Part shown: positions 52,842-60,694 of the stretch, piece after piece
Position numbering within the stretch: position 1 is the first letter of the stretch
Layout: each line of letters opens with the position of its first letter
DNA from: Flavobacterium supellecticarium
GTDB taxonomy: Bacteria; Bacteroidota; Bacteroidia; Flavobacteriales; Flavobacteriaceae
NCBI RefSeq assembly: GCF_004801375.1
Contig: NZ_SSNZ01000003.1
Span: 186,001-250,000, forward strand
Direction of reading: 5' to 3'
DNA: 64,000 nucleotides
Translations under genes and position numbers: made by a program
Notes under the pieces: generated by a model
Seen by the model: the letters and a program-made list of their open reading frames with translations, nothing else
What the model was told of the DNA's origin: nothing
Databases searched by the model: none

Positions 52842-54686
52842 TTATCCTTTTAACCAGGCTTCTTTTAGCTTGGTTTTCGAAGTATCGGTAAAGTGTAATC
52901 CTTCTACATCTTCCATGCTTAAGGTTACTTTTCCTTTTAAGGTTTGCTCTTTGTCTTTGCGTTTGATCTGCATGGTGATCGGGTCGTTTTCTTTCCAATC
53001 CATGCTCGACATGATCATTTCGTAAATGTTGTCAAGGTTATACGCCGTTCCGTTAATAGAAAGGATGGTGTCACCATTTTTCAATCCAATTTTTTTCATA
53101 AAAGCATTGAGTTCGATCTCCGGAAGTACAACAATCTCTTTGGTCGACGGATTTACCGTTATATATGGCATTTCGCCTTTTAAGAACGGATTGGATGGCT
53201 TTTTAACGGCTCCTTCTTTTACACCAACTTTAGCAAAATAAACATCGTATGGAATTGGTGTGTCACCAGCTACATATTTAGTCAGGAATTCGCCTACTTC
53301 AGGGTAGGTTAAGGCTGTGATTTTAGCAAACAATTCGTCGTCGTTAAACGGTCGGCTATTTCCGTATTCTTTGGATAAAGCTTGCATCAGACTCAAAATA
53401 CCACGCTGACCGTTACTGCTTTCACGCATCTGAATGTCAATACACATGGCGATCAAAGCTCCTTTTTGGTATACGTTATAATACGAATCTTTATATTGTT
53501 TATCCAAAATGTTTTTACTCATTTTTGTAAATGGCATTTTGTCGTCGAAACGTTTTGAAGTTGCTATTTTTTCAGACATTCTGCCGTAAAAATCATCTTC
53601 GGAAATTAAGCCCTGGTTTACCTGGAACAGGTTAGCAAAATATTCCGTTACACCTTCATACATCCATAAGTGCTCGGACATTTTAGGCGTATTGTAATCG
53701 AAATACTGAATTTCGTTTGAGTGGATACTCAATGGCGTTACAATATGGAAAAACTCATGGGAAACCACGTCTTTTAATTGTTCTACCAACTGCGCTTTTG
53801 GCATCATTTCCGGCATAACCACGGTTGTGGAAGTCGTGTGCTCCAAAGCTCCGAATCCTTTAGCGTCCGGTTTTTTCATATCCGAAAGATATAATAGCAC
53901 ACTGTATTTTTTAGTGGTGTTAAACGGACCTAAGAATTTTTTCTGAGCACGCATCATCGTTTCCATTTCCGGAGTGATGTCTTTTGCGGTATATGTTCCG
54001 TTTGGCGAGTATACGCTGATCAGGATTTCCATTCCGTCTACCGTAAAAGTGGTGTAATCGGGTTTGGAATACATAATCGGATTGTCTACCAGTTCGGCAT
54101 AACGGGAAGTAGTAAAAGTGTCCGATTCGTTACTCGGATCGGTATCGGTTAACGAAGTAGCACCCCATAAAGTTGCCGGATGGGATACGGTTACCGTATA
54201 TGGAATTTCACCTTTCCCCTGGAAATAACCCACAAATCCGTGCGTATTCAGCATAAAGTTTTCGTTTGCGGCAATATTGGTTCCGGCCGGCGAAAAAATA
54301 TCGTGTGTACTTTCCACATCATAGGTGTCGTTTACCCAATAGGTTACTTTGCTTAAGGTTTTGGCATTGGAAATCTGCCAGGAATTCGCATCGGATTTAT
54401 TTACCGGAAGGAGATTTCCTTTGGCATCATACGCTTTAAAGTCATCGATAAATTTACCGTAATCGTCTTCAGAATAGGTTCCCGGAATAATTTTCGGGAT
54501 ATGGAAGGTTGCAGTTTCAGTAGTAAACGATGGGGCCATAATGGTAACCATTACTTTATCATCTTTTACATTTTTCAGATCGATAGCAACTTTTACATCG
54601 TTTACGGCAACTGCCTGTGGTTGTTGTGCTGTTTTACAGCTCATTACCATCGCAGCTATTGCCAATGTATAGATAAGTCTTTTCAT
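52842..54686 (-). CDS. M61-family metallopeptidase with PDZ domain, lipoprotein
   Basis: A lipoprotein signal ends at MVMSCKT. The N-terminal beta-rich domain (about 25-200) with IPKIIPGTYSEDDYGKFIDD is typical of M61 glycyl aminopeptidases. The zinc site is HEFFH (His310-His314), with EGVTEYFANLF about 28 residues on supplying the third ligand. A C-terminal PDZ region (about 515-605, MKKIGLKNGDTILSINGT) follows. Length 614 is normal. It is likely on the periplasmic or outer-membrane side. The alpha/beta hydrolase gene lies 45 nt upstream on the same strand. Confidence 0.9.
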   Translation of the reverse strand: MKRLIYTLAIAAMVMSCKTAQQPQAVAVNDVKVAIDLKNVKDDKVMVTIMAPSFTTETATFHIPKIIPGTYSEDDYGKFIDDFKAYDAKGNLLPVNKSDANSWQISNAKTLSKVTYWVNDTYDVESTHDIFSPAGTNIAANENFMLNTHGFVGYFQGKGEIPYTVTVSHPATLWGATSLTDTDPSNESDTFTTSRYAELVDNPIMYSKPDYTTFTVDGMEILISVYSPNGTYTAKDITPEMETMMRAQKKFLGPFNTTKKYSVLLYLSDMKKPDAKGFGALEHTTSTTVVMPEMMPKAQLVEQLKDVVSHEFFHIVTPLSIHSNEIQYFDYNTPKMSEHLWMYEGVTEYFANLFQVNQGLISEDDFYGRMSEKIATSKRFDDKMPFTKMSKNILDKQYKDSYYNVYQKGALIAMCIDIQMRESSNGQRGILSLMQALSKEYGNSRPFNDDELFAKITALTYPEVGEFLTKYVAGDTPIPYDVYFAKVGVKEGAVKKPSNPFLKGEMPYITVNPSTKEIVVLPEIELNAFMKKIGLKNGDTILSINGTAYNLDNIYEMIMSSMDWKENDPITMQIKRKDKEQTLKGKVTLSMEDVEGLHFTDTSKTKLKEAWLKG

Positions 54687-54731
54687 TATAATATTTTTAG
54701 TTGTATATAGGTATTCGAAATTGTTTTTTTG

Positions 54732-55679
54732 TTACAATTTATGCTTTTTTAAGAAAAGATTTATCGCCTGAGCCAGCTCCGGTGTATTGCGGGTTTCCGG
54801 TTTATTATAGGAAGTCCGGTTTTCAGCATCGTCTCCGGTTATTGTTTTCAAAACGTGATTCATATTCGGAATTATTACCAGCGAAGCGTCCGGTTTTGCC
54901 TTTTTTAATAATTCGGCTTCCGATTCAGATACCTGTAAGTCTTTGGTTCCGTTAAGGAGTAATACCGGAATTTTTAATTTCTGAATTTCCTGTTGCGGCT
55001 TGTATTGTATCCATGAGGTCATATAGGGTTGAACGCTTTCCCGAAACATAGAACTCAGCAACGGACTTTCTACGGTTACTGTTTCTCCTTTTTTTATTTT
55101 TTCTAAACTACTTATTAGCTCCTCTTTTACACCAGGAGCTTGTTTGGAGATCTGATCAATTAAAATTTCGTCTATTGGTCTTCCCGGTCCGGCAATCGAT
55201 ATAAATCCGTCGGCCTTGGTTTGTTGCGCTGCGATCATACCGATTTGAGAACCTTCACTATGACCGGCAAATACGATTTTACTATAGTTTCCGGTTTTTT
55301 TAAAATGATCAAAAACGGTTACGGCATCGGTAATCATATCCTCAAAACGCATATCTTTTTCGTTTACTGTTCCGGCAATGATTTGTGCAATCACCCGTTT
55401 GTCATAGGTAAAAACAGCCCGATGTTCCTTAGTCAGATCTTCAGCAAGGTATTTTAGCGAATTATTTTGCATACCAATCTGATTACCGTTCCGATTGGTT
55501 GGTCCGGAACCGGCAATTAGGATGATCAATGTTGGTTTTTTAATTTCAGGAACCGGTGTATACAGATCGCCTTTTAGTAAAGAATTGATCTGTATTTCGG
55601 TTATTTTAAACGGTGTTTCCTGTGCGATCGAAGGTATGGAAATACAAAGGAAAAGCGATAATACTATTTTTTTGATCAT
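54732..55679 (-). CDS. Secreted alpha/beta hydrolase
   Basis: A signal peptide ends near SIAQET. The fold shows ILIAGSGPTNRNGN (oxyanion region), RAVFTYDKR, and the nucleophile elbow VFAGHSEGSQIGMIAAQQ with serine in GHSEGS. The acid and histidine are probably in LLNGTKDLQVSESEA and PNMNHVLK near the C-terminus. At 315 residues it fits the serine aminopeptidase/S33-like esterase group. The substrate is unknown. It is probably co-transcribed with the M61 peptidase downstream. Confidence 0.87.
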   Translation of the reverse strand: MIKKIVLSLFLCISIPSIAQETPFKITEIQINSLLKGDLYTPVPEIKKPTLIILIAGSGPTNRNGNQIGMQNNSLKYLAEDLTKEHRAVFTYDKRVIAQIIAGTVNEKDMRFEDMITDAVTVFDHFKKTGNYSKIVFAGHSEGSQIGMIAAQQTKADGFISIAGPGRPIDEILIDQISKQAPGVKEELISSLEKIKKGETVTVESPLLSSMFRESVQPYMTSWIQYKPQQEIQKLKIPVLLLNGTKDLQVSESEAELLKKAKPDASLVIIPNMNHVLKTITGDDAENRTSYNKPETRNTPELAQAINLFLKKHKL

Positions 55680-55703
55680 GGTTGTTAAGAGTGTCTGAGT
55701 ATA

Positions 55704-55730
55704 TAAAAAAGGCCCGTTTTAACAGGCCTC
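55704..55730 (-). terminator. Terminator of the DUF2805 gene
   Basis: An AGGCC/GGCCT stem with inner GTT/AAC pairing lies 8 nt after the DUF2805 stop. On the minus strand a run of T follows. Confidence 0.7.
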
Positions 55731-55737
55731 AGTAGAT

Positions 55738-56019
55738 TTAATCGAATTTATTTTTAAAGTAGTATTTACTGTCCAGATCATCATCTTCCAGATCGTTATA
55801 GCGTTGTGGTTTTGGTTTTGGTTTATTGGCAGTAACCTTTTTTTTCCAAAGTTCAAAATTGTCTTTTGATAACTTTTTGCGAATCATTTCGGTAACTTCA
55901 CTTTCTGAAATTCCAAATTCTTCTTTTATTACTTCAAAAGGTCTTTTTTCCTCCTGAGCCATAGTGACAATTCTATCAATTGTTTCCTTGTCAAATTCTA
56001 AAACTTTGCTTTTTTTCAT
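55738..56019 (-). CDS. DUF2805 (TIGR03643) family protein
   Basis: A 93-residue soluble protein. The N-terminal half FDKETIDRIVTMAQEEKRPF and FGISESEVTEMIRKKLS looks like a helix-turn-helix, and LWKKKVTANKPKP follows. The acidic-aromatic C-terminus ends KYYFKNKFD. These match the small DUF2805 family of Bacteroidota and Proteobacteria. DNA or RNA binding is plausible from the helix pattern but not shown. It has a long upstream intergenic region. Confidence 0.82.
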   Translation of the reverse strand: MKKSKVLEFDKETIDRIVTMAQEEKRPFEVIKEEFGISESEVTEMIRKKLSKDNFELWKKKVTANKPKPKPQRYNDLEDDDLDSKYYFKNKFD

Positions 56020-56397
56020 CAGATGAAAAATTAATCAAATAAATGTTTTTAATGGTTTATTTACACACTCAATATTACTAAAAAAATGAATTGAGCAATA
56101 AGGATGGTGTTATTTTTTTTGATTTTTCAAAAATCAGACCAAAATGTTTTTTGCTTTTGAAAAATGAGCAAAAAAATAGTGTTTCAGCGGTATTTATCTG
56201 GCGGATACCTCATTTTTTTTACAGTTTTGAATCAATGCAAAGCGAACTTTTTAATTGTTGTCCGGCTTAAAAAGTGGATGATTCCGATAATAATATGAAA
56301 ATAATAGACTTATTGAGATTGTTTTGAGAAGGTTGTGATAGATGTGGGACGAAATGTAGTCTTTTATAAAGTCAAAAGGAATATAAAAAAGGGGGAT
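56020..56397. other. Intergenic region without a supported gene
   Basis: About 380 bp, AT-rich, upstream of DUF2805 and beyond the end of the aqpZ transcript. I see no ORF with coding character and no exact TAnnTTTG box on the minus strand. A small RNA cannot be excluded. Confidence 0.4.
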
Positions 56398-56429
56398 AAA
56401 AAAACGACCTTATCGATAAGGTCGTTTTT
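56398..56429 (-). terminator. Terminator of aqpZ
   Basis: A near-perfect palindrome around 56414/56415: AAAACGACCTTATC followed immediately by its complement. It forms a long stem flanked by A and T runs, 23 nt past the aqpZ stop. Confidence 0.8.
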
Positions 56430-56451
56430 CTAAAATGTATTGTTGGGTTCA

Positions 56452-57132
56452 CTATTCTTTACTAAATATAGATTTATAGACAATACCGGCAATCAGTGCG
56501 CCAATAATCGGAGCCACGATAAACAACCATAACTGACTTAACGCTTCGCCACCTACAAAAACCGCCTGACTTATACTTCGGGCTGGATTGACAGAGGTGT
56601 TTGTAACCGGAATACTGATCAAATGAATCAGGGTTAAAGCCAATCCGATGGCCAATCCGGCAAAACCTTTTGGCGCTCTGTCGTCTGTAGCGCCGAGAAT
56701 CACAATCAGGAAAATAAAGGTCATTACGACTTCGGTGAGAAACGCGGCATTCATACTGTATTTGCCAGGCGAAAGTTCGCCATAACCATTCGAAGCAAAT
56801 CCGCCGATATCACTACCGTTACCTGTTGCGATTACATACAATATACCCGCAGCGGCTATACCGCCCAAAACCTGAGCCACAATATAGGGGATGAGCTCTT
56901 TGGTATCGAAACGACCGCCAACCCACAATCCGATAGAAACCGCCGGGTTAAGATGTGCGCCGGAAATATGTCCAAGCGAATAAGCAATTGTCAGTACGGT
57001 AAGTCCGAAAGCCAAAGCAACTCCAACAAAACCAATTCCTGCGTCGGGAAAGTTACAGGCCAGCACGGCGCTACCACAACCTCCTAAAACCAACCAAAAT
57101 GTTCCAATGAATTCTGCGATAAGTTTTTTCAT
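56452..57132 (-). CDS. aqpZ: Aquaporin Z
   Basis: Six-helix water channel of the inner membrane. Both pore motifs are present: [11 protein letters not shown] (Asn62-Pro-Ala) and [12 protein letters not shown] (about 180). The N-terminus [20 protein letters not shown] is characteristic of AqpZ. The second-half Arg after NPA is kept; a narrow, water-selective filter is expected. Length 226 matches AqpZ and is shorter than glycerol facilitators. It is preceded 41 nt upstream by a small unrecognised ORF. Confidence 0.93.
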   Translation of the reverse strand: MKKLIAEFIGTFWLVLGGCGSAVLACNFPDAGIGFVGVALAFGLTVLTIAYSLGHISGAHLNPAVSIGLWVGGRFDTKELIPYIVAQVLGGIAAAGILYVIATGNGSDIGGFASNGYGELSPGKYSMNAAFLTEVVMTFIFLIVILGATDDRAPKGFAGLAIGLALTLIHLISIPVTNTSVNPARSISQAVFVGGEALSQLWLFIVAPIIGALIAGIVYKSIFSKE

Positions 57133-57173
57133 AAAATAAAGGGATTAGTTAAACAATTGTAATACATGTATTT

Positions 57174-57449
57174 TCAGGGAAAATGAGAGGCTTGATCAAA
57201 ATATTTGGAGCATAGAAATGTAGTGCGGTCGAACAGTAAAGTATACTGTTGCCACAGACAAACCGGTAAAAAGGCGGAAAAGGAAATTAGGGATTGTAGA
57301 ACCGGAATCGAAATAAAAACTTTATTCGTGTGGAAATCCGGGATCGTAAAAGAGGGGCTTTGCGTATAAAATGTACTACTTCTGTAGAAAACGGCAACCG
57401 ATGTGCTGCAAAGCGAAAGGAAAAATAAGGATTGCCAGGTTAAACTCAT
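57174..57449 (-). CDS. Possible small exported or membrane protein
   Basis: This 91-codon frame fills the gap between the DMT transporter and aqpZ. It starts MSLTWQSLFFLSLCSTSVAV, which reads as a signal or membrane helix, and has two further hydrophobic stretches (about 45-65 and 60-70) and four cysteines. Codon choice (CCG, GTT, TTT) resembles the neighbours. No family is recognised and no promoter was found, so it may also be non-coding. Confidence 0.4.
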   Translation of the reverse strand: MSLTWQSLFFLSLCSTSVAVFYRSSTFYTQSPSFTIPDFHTNKVFISIPVLQSLISFSAFLPVCLWQQYTLLFDRTTFLCSKYFDQASHFP

Positions 57450-57514
57450 TTTCAGGTAGTTAAATGATTATATCCGCATTACGAATATAATCATTTTTAC
57501 CAGAAAATTCTATA

Positions 57515-58411
57515 TTAATTCTTTTTTTTGAACGAAATGTTCATAATGATAATCGCGAGAATAATGAGTAAAATTCCTATCCATTGTGTTAGGACTACCG
57601 TTTCGTTAAGAATCACAAAAGCCATCATAACCGAAACGGGTAATTCCAATGAGGATACGATACTGCCTAATCCGATTCCGGTATGTGGAAATCCGGCATT
57701 CATCAACATCGGTGGAATGATGGTTCCGAATAGGGATAGTACAATTCCCCATTTCAGGAAAATTCCAAAGTTATACGGGGTCGTTTGTGTAAAAATCCCA
57801 AATCCGAATACAATCACGGCACCACCTAATAGCATGTATAAGCTTCTTTGTGCCGGCGATATTCCGGTGGCAATACTGTTGGCAGTAAACATGGTTGTCG
57901 TGAAGGAAGCGGCTGCAAGCATTCCCCACATTAATCCGCGCCAGTCCAGCTGAATTTCATTTTTAAAGATGTTGGTGGCCAGTGCGGTACCGCCTAAAAC
58001 AATGATCACCGATATTACTTTTTGTAATGACGGTAGCTTTTTGTCGATAAACATTTCCAGTAAAACGCCCATCCATACGGTTTGCATCAATAAAACGATA
58101 CCAATGGATACGGGGATGTATTTTACCGCTAGATAATAGAAAACACTGGTCATTCCCAAGGAAGTTCCGGCTAGCATTAACTGAGCGATATTCTTTTTGG
58201 TGGCTTTTACGACAGTACCTTTATTTTTGGATTTCTGAAAAGCATTGATGATTAAGATTCCGATGATGCCCAAAATAAATTGAGACGACGTAACCTCGGC
58301 AGTGGTATAGTTTTCCTGATAGGCTAGTTTTACAAATGTTGCCAGCATTCCATAGCTGGTAGCACCTAATCCTACTAAAAAAACTCCCTTTAAAACTTTG
58401 TTTCCTGACAT
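57515..58411 (-). CDS. EamA/DMT-superfamily transporter
   Basis: Inner-membrane transporter with ten predicted helices made of two EamA repeats (about 8-140 and 155-290). The repeat start GLGATSYGMLATFVKLAYQE and the second-repeat GLMWGMLAAASFTTTMFTAN are typical. The C-terminus is basic and cytoplasmic. It is related to RhaT/YdcZ-type exporters; the substrate cannot be predicted. A -7 box lies 25 nt before the start. Confidence 0.9.
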   Translation of the reverse strand: MSGNKVLKGVFLVGLGATSYGMLATFVKLAYQENYTTAEVTSSQFILGIIGILIINAFQKSKNKGTVVKATKKNIAQLMLAGTSLGMTSVFYYLAVKYIPVSIGIVLLMQTVWMGVLLEMFIDKKLPSLQKVISVIIVLGGTALATNIFKNEIQLDWRGLMWGMLAAASFTTTMFTANSIATGISPAQRSLYMLLGGAVIVFGFGIFTQTTPYNFGIFLKWGIVLSLFGTIIPPMLMNAGFPHTGIGLGSIVSSLELPVSVMMAFVILNETVVLTQWIGILLIILAIIIMNISFKKKN

Positions 58412-58436
58412 TATTATTTGATTTTAAAACAGCCTG

Positions 58437-58444
58437 CAAAGATA
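58437..58444 (-). promoter_or_regulatory. -7 promoter box for the DMT transporter gene
   Basis: Minus-strand TATCTTTG matches TAnnTTTG, 25 nt upstream of the ATG at 58411. A TTG further upstream is 25 nt away, too far for a firm -33 call. Confidence 0.45.
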
Positions 58445-58530
58445 AGCTATCCCGTTTAGTTAGAATAATCAATCGAAAAAAAAATGATATTTCGATAAAA
58501 TAGGTGCTGATTTTGAATGAAATAGATAAA

Positions 58531-58560
58531 AAAAAGGATTGACACTGTGATCAATCCTTT
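58531..58560 (-). terminator. Terminator of the 262-residue secreted protein gene
   Basis: A perfect 10-bp stem AAAGGATTGA/TCAATCCTTT with an 8-nt loop. On the minus strand it is followed by a run of T, 24 nt past the stop. Confidence 0.85.
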
Positions 58561-58584
58561 TGATATATCGTTGTTGATCAGTGT

Positions 58585-59373
58585 TTATTCCGACCAGTAT
58601 ACTAAAGTTACTTCAATAACACCATTAGCATTTACAAGGCTATCTGATAAGGTTACAGTAGTTGCAGAAGCACCGCTAAAATAACCGTTATAAGCACGGA
58701 ATGTGTATGTGCCCGGAGCTAAGTTGCTATAACAGTCACCGTAATTTTCAGGGTAGAAATATACATTTGCATCGTTATAGGCATAATAACCGTGTAAATC
58801 GTTGTAGGTAACAGGATTTCCAAGGTGATCTACCAGTTTCATACAAACGTTGTAGGTTTTGATAGCAGTAGCAACCGAATTGATTTCGTTGATAAGGCTT
58901 GTCGTTGTAGTGTACTGTTGATCCAATACGCTTTTTACATTTGGAATCAGGTTTAAAGCAGTAGTGTTATCATTAGCAGCTAACGCATCGTTGATTTGGA
59001 ATGTTAATCCGATAAGGATGTCGTTTAGGTTTACCAATTCGGCAGTGATTGCGTTAATGCTGGCTGTCGAAAAAGCATTTTGAGATGCTGTACGCGCTAG
59101 GCTGGCAAAATAATCTACATCGTCAGAATTGTTTTGGATGGAGTTTACCTGAACAAACATGGCATCGTAAAATTGTTGTGCATTTGGGGCATTTAATAAT
59201 ACGATTTGTTTTGCCAATTGTACCGCTGCCGTTTTAGCAGCGGGTGTATCCTGTTGGATGTTTTCGGCCGACTGAACCGCGTAGTCTAAATTTTGTTGCG
59301 CAGTTTGTGCGAATACAGAACTGCCTACCAATGCTACAAACAAGGTCATAGCATAAAAAGTAATTTTCTTCAT
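58585..59373 (-). CDS. Secreted protein of unknown function
   Basis: A signal peptide ends VFAQTA (about residue 22). Residues 25-170 are helical and rich in Ala, Asn, Gln and Thr, with several repeated N-x-L/I patterns. The C-terminal part (about 170-262) is beta-rich and aromatic, with LHGYYAYNDANVYFYPENYG and APGTYTFRAYNGYFSG, resembling a carboxypeptidase-regulatory or Ig-like fold. No known domain is certain. It lacks a recognisable T9SS sorting domain. It has its own promoter box and terminator, so it is a single-gene unit. Confidence 0.75.
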   Translation of the reverse strand: MKKITFYAMTLFVALVGSSVFAQTAQQNLDYAVQSAENIQQDTPAAKTAAVQLAKQIVLLNAPNAQQFYDAMFVQVNSIQNNSDDVDYFASLARTASQNAFSTASINAITAELVNLNDILIGLTFQINDALAANDNTTALNLIPNVKSVLDQQYTTTTSLINEINSVATAIKTYNVCMKLVDHLGNPVTYNDLHGYYAYNDANVYFYPENYGDCYSNLAPGTYTFRAYNGYFSGASATTVTLSDSLVNANGVIEVTLVYWSE

Positions 59374-59399
59374 AGAAATAGATTTAAGGTTTTGTATGC

Positions 59400-59407
59400 C
59401 AAATGTA
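59400..59407 (-). promoter_or_regulatory. -7 promoter box for the 262-residue secreted protein gene
   Basis: Minus-strand TACATTTG is an exact TAnnTTTG match 26 nt before the ATG at 59373. No -33 motif at the usual distance. Confidence 0.5.
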
Positions 59408-59646
59408 TTAAAATGTATTAAAATTATTACGTATTGAGTGTTATTATTGTATTAATAAAATATTATTTAGGCGATTTGTGTGCTTTTTTGGTTTTGTAGG
59501 TGTTTGTTTTGTGATCTTAATAGTGTCAGATTGAGTATCGAGATTACTGGTGCGAAAAATCACTTTTTTACTGTAATAATGGCAGAAATGAACTTATATT
59601 TTTGATTGTTATCCATTTACCGGTTTTTTCAGGTAGAAATTATTTG

Positions 59647-59654
59647 TATATTTG
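59647..59654 (+). promoter_or_regulatory. -7 promoter box of the small membrane-protein unit
   Basis: TATATTTG matches TAnnTTTG and ends 20 nt before the ATG at 59675. It lies inside the longer in-frame ORF that opens at 59606, arguing for the later start. Confidence 0.5.
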
Positions 59655-59674
59655 TAAGAGCTAATACTTTTACA

Positions 59675-59836
59675 ATGTTAAAGTTTATACATAAGAGCGG
59701 AAAAGCTTCAGTTACTTCTAATCCCGAAATTGGAAGTGGACTGGTTCGTATTGCGCATAAAATAAGTGCCGTTAGCGGAGAGAGCCAGCTGGTAAAAATC
59801 GGAGGACGCTATTTTAGAGTAAGGGAATTGGGATAA
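59675..59836 (+). CDS. Small conserved protein of unknown function (53 residues)
   Basis: A short basic protein, MLKFIHKSGKASVTSNPEIG at the start and LVKIGGRYFRVREL at the end. No signal or membrane segment. The start at 59675 is chosen because a -7 promoter box lies inside the longer frame beginning at 59606. It is followed 4 nt later by a membrane protein on the same strand, so the two probably form one operon. Function unknown. Confidence 0.55.
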   Translation: MLKFIHKSGKASVTSNPEIGSGLVRIAHKISAVSGESQLVKIGGRYFRVRELG

Positions 59837-59840
59837 CGGG

Positions 59841-60626
59841 ATGAATATTGCCTTTACAACAGTATTACTGTTTATCATCCTTGCTCCGGGTTTTTTGGCC
59901 CGAATTGCGTATAATTCTTCTAAATTAAGTGTTGCAGATTCCAATAGAAATCTGGTTAACGAATTGACTTGGTCAATCATTCCGGCACTCACATTACACA
60001 TCATTTTTGTCGCGATCATACAGAATGCTACCCGGTATTCCGTCGATTTTGTACAATTGGGTAATCTGGTTTTGGGAACTTCCCAAAATGCAGATGCGCG
60101 TTTCGCTCAATTAAACGATTATAAATACGCCATATTTTTTTATAATCTCATTCTTTTTAAAACCTCTTTTGTCGCGGGTTATCTGCTGCGAAAAATGGTG
60201 CGCTTTTTTAAACTAGATCGCAAGTTCCGTTATTTTCGTTTTTCAAATAAATGGCATTATATCTTTTCCGGGGAATGCCTGGATTTTCCCGATGTTCCAG
60301 ATGAATACGAAGAAATTACCAATAAAATTATCAATGTACTTTGTAAGGTAAATGGTCGTACGGTATTGTACACCGGCGAATATTTTAATTATTATGTAGA
60401 TGGTAAAGGCGATTTGGAAGCGGTACATTTAAAGTATCCGATTCGGAGGTATCTGGAAAATGATAAGGCCGGGGATGAAGATTATTATGTGATTTCCAGT
60501 CGTTATCTAATGATTCCAAATTCAGATATCATTAATATCAACTTTAAGTATATTAATTTCGAGGAAGTTGATGAGGCGGAATTATCGGAGGAAGAAAAGG
60601 ACAATGCGATACAATTGTCGGAATAA
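59841..60626 (+). CDS. Membrane protein of unknown function (DUF6338-like)
   Basis: Three hydrophobic segments lie in the N-terminal half (about 5-20, 45-63 and 95-113). A soluble domain of about 130 residues follows, with WHYIFSGECLDFPDVPDEYE, a beta-rich GRTVLYTGEYFNYYVDGKG, and an acidic C-terminus. The layout (N-terminal membrane part, cytoplasmic beta-rich domain) resembles DUF6338-type proteins; I am not sure of the family. It is coupled to the 53-residue gene upstream and ends at a hairpin. A membrane-linked defence role has been suggested for similar layouts, which is only a guess here. Confidence 0.6.
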   Translation: MNIAFTTVLLFIILAPGFLARIAYNSSKLSVADSNRNLVNELTWSIIPALTLHIIFVAIIQNATRYSVDFVQLGNLVLGTSQNADARFAQLNDYKYAIFFYNLILFKTSFVAGYLLRKMVRFFKLDRKFRYFRFSNKWHYIFSGECLDFPDVPDEYEEITNKIINVLCKVNGRTVLYTGEYFNYYVDGKGDLEAVHLKYPIRRYLENDKAGDEDYYVISSRYLMIPNSDIININFKYINFEEVDEAELSEEEKDNAIQLSE

Positions 60627-60637
60627 TTCAGATATAA

Positions 60638-60668
60638 AAAAAGCAACAGGTGTTCCTGCTGCTTTTCT
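60638..60668. terminator. Terminator between the membrane-protein unit and htpG
   Basis: A 10-bp stem AAGCAACAGG/CCTGCTGCTT with one mismatch and a 4-nt loop, flanked by A and T runs. Usable in both directions. Confidence 0.75.
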
Positions 60669-60694
60669 TAAATAATCGAATATAATAATTGGAG

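Noticed and set aside
56398..56429. Regulatory operator palindrome
   Set aside because: The palindrome is flanked by A and T runs and lies right after the aqpZ stop, so it is explained as an intrinsic terminator.
57528..57953. 141-codon plus-strand frame inside the DMT transporter
   Set aside because: The minus-strand frame is a complete EamA transporter; the plus-strand peptide has no family pattern.
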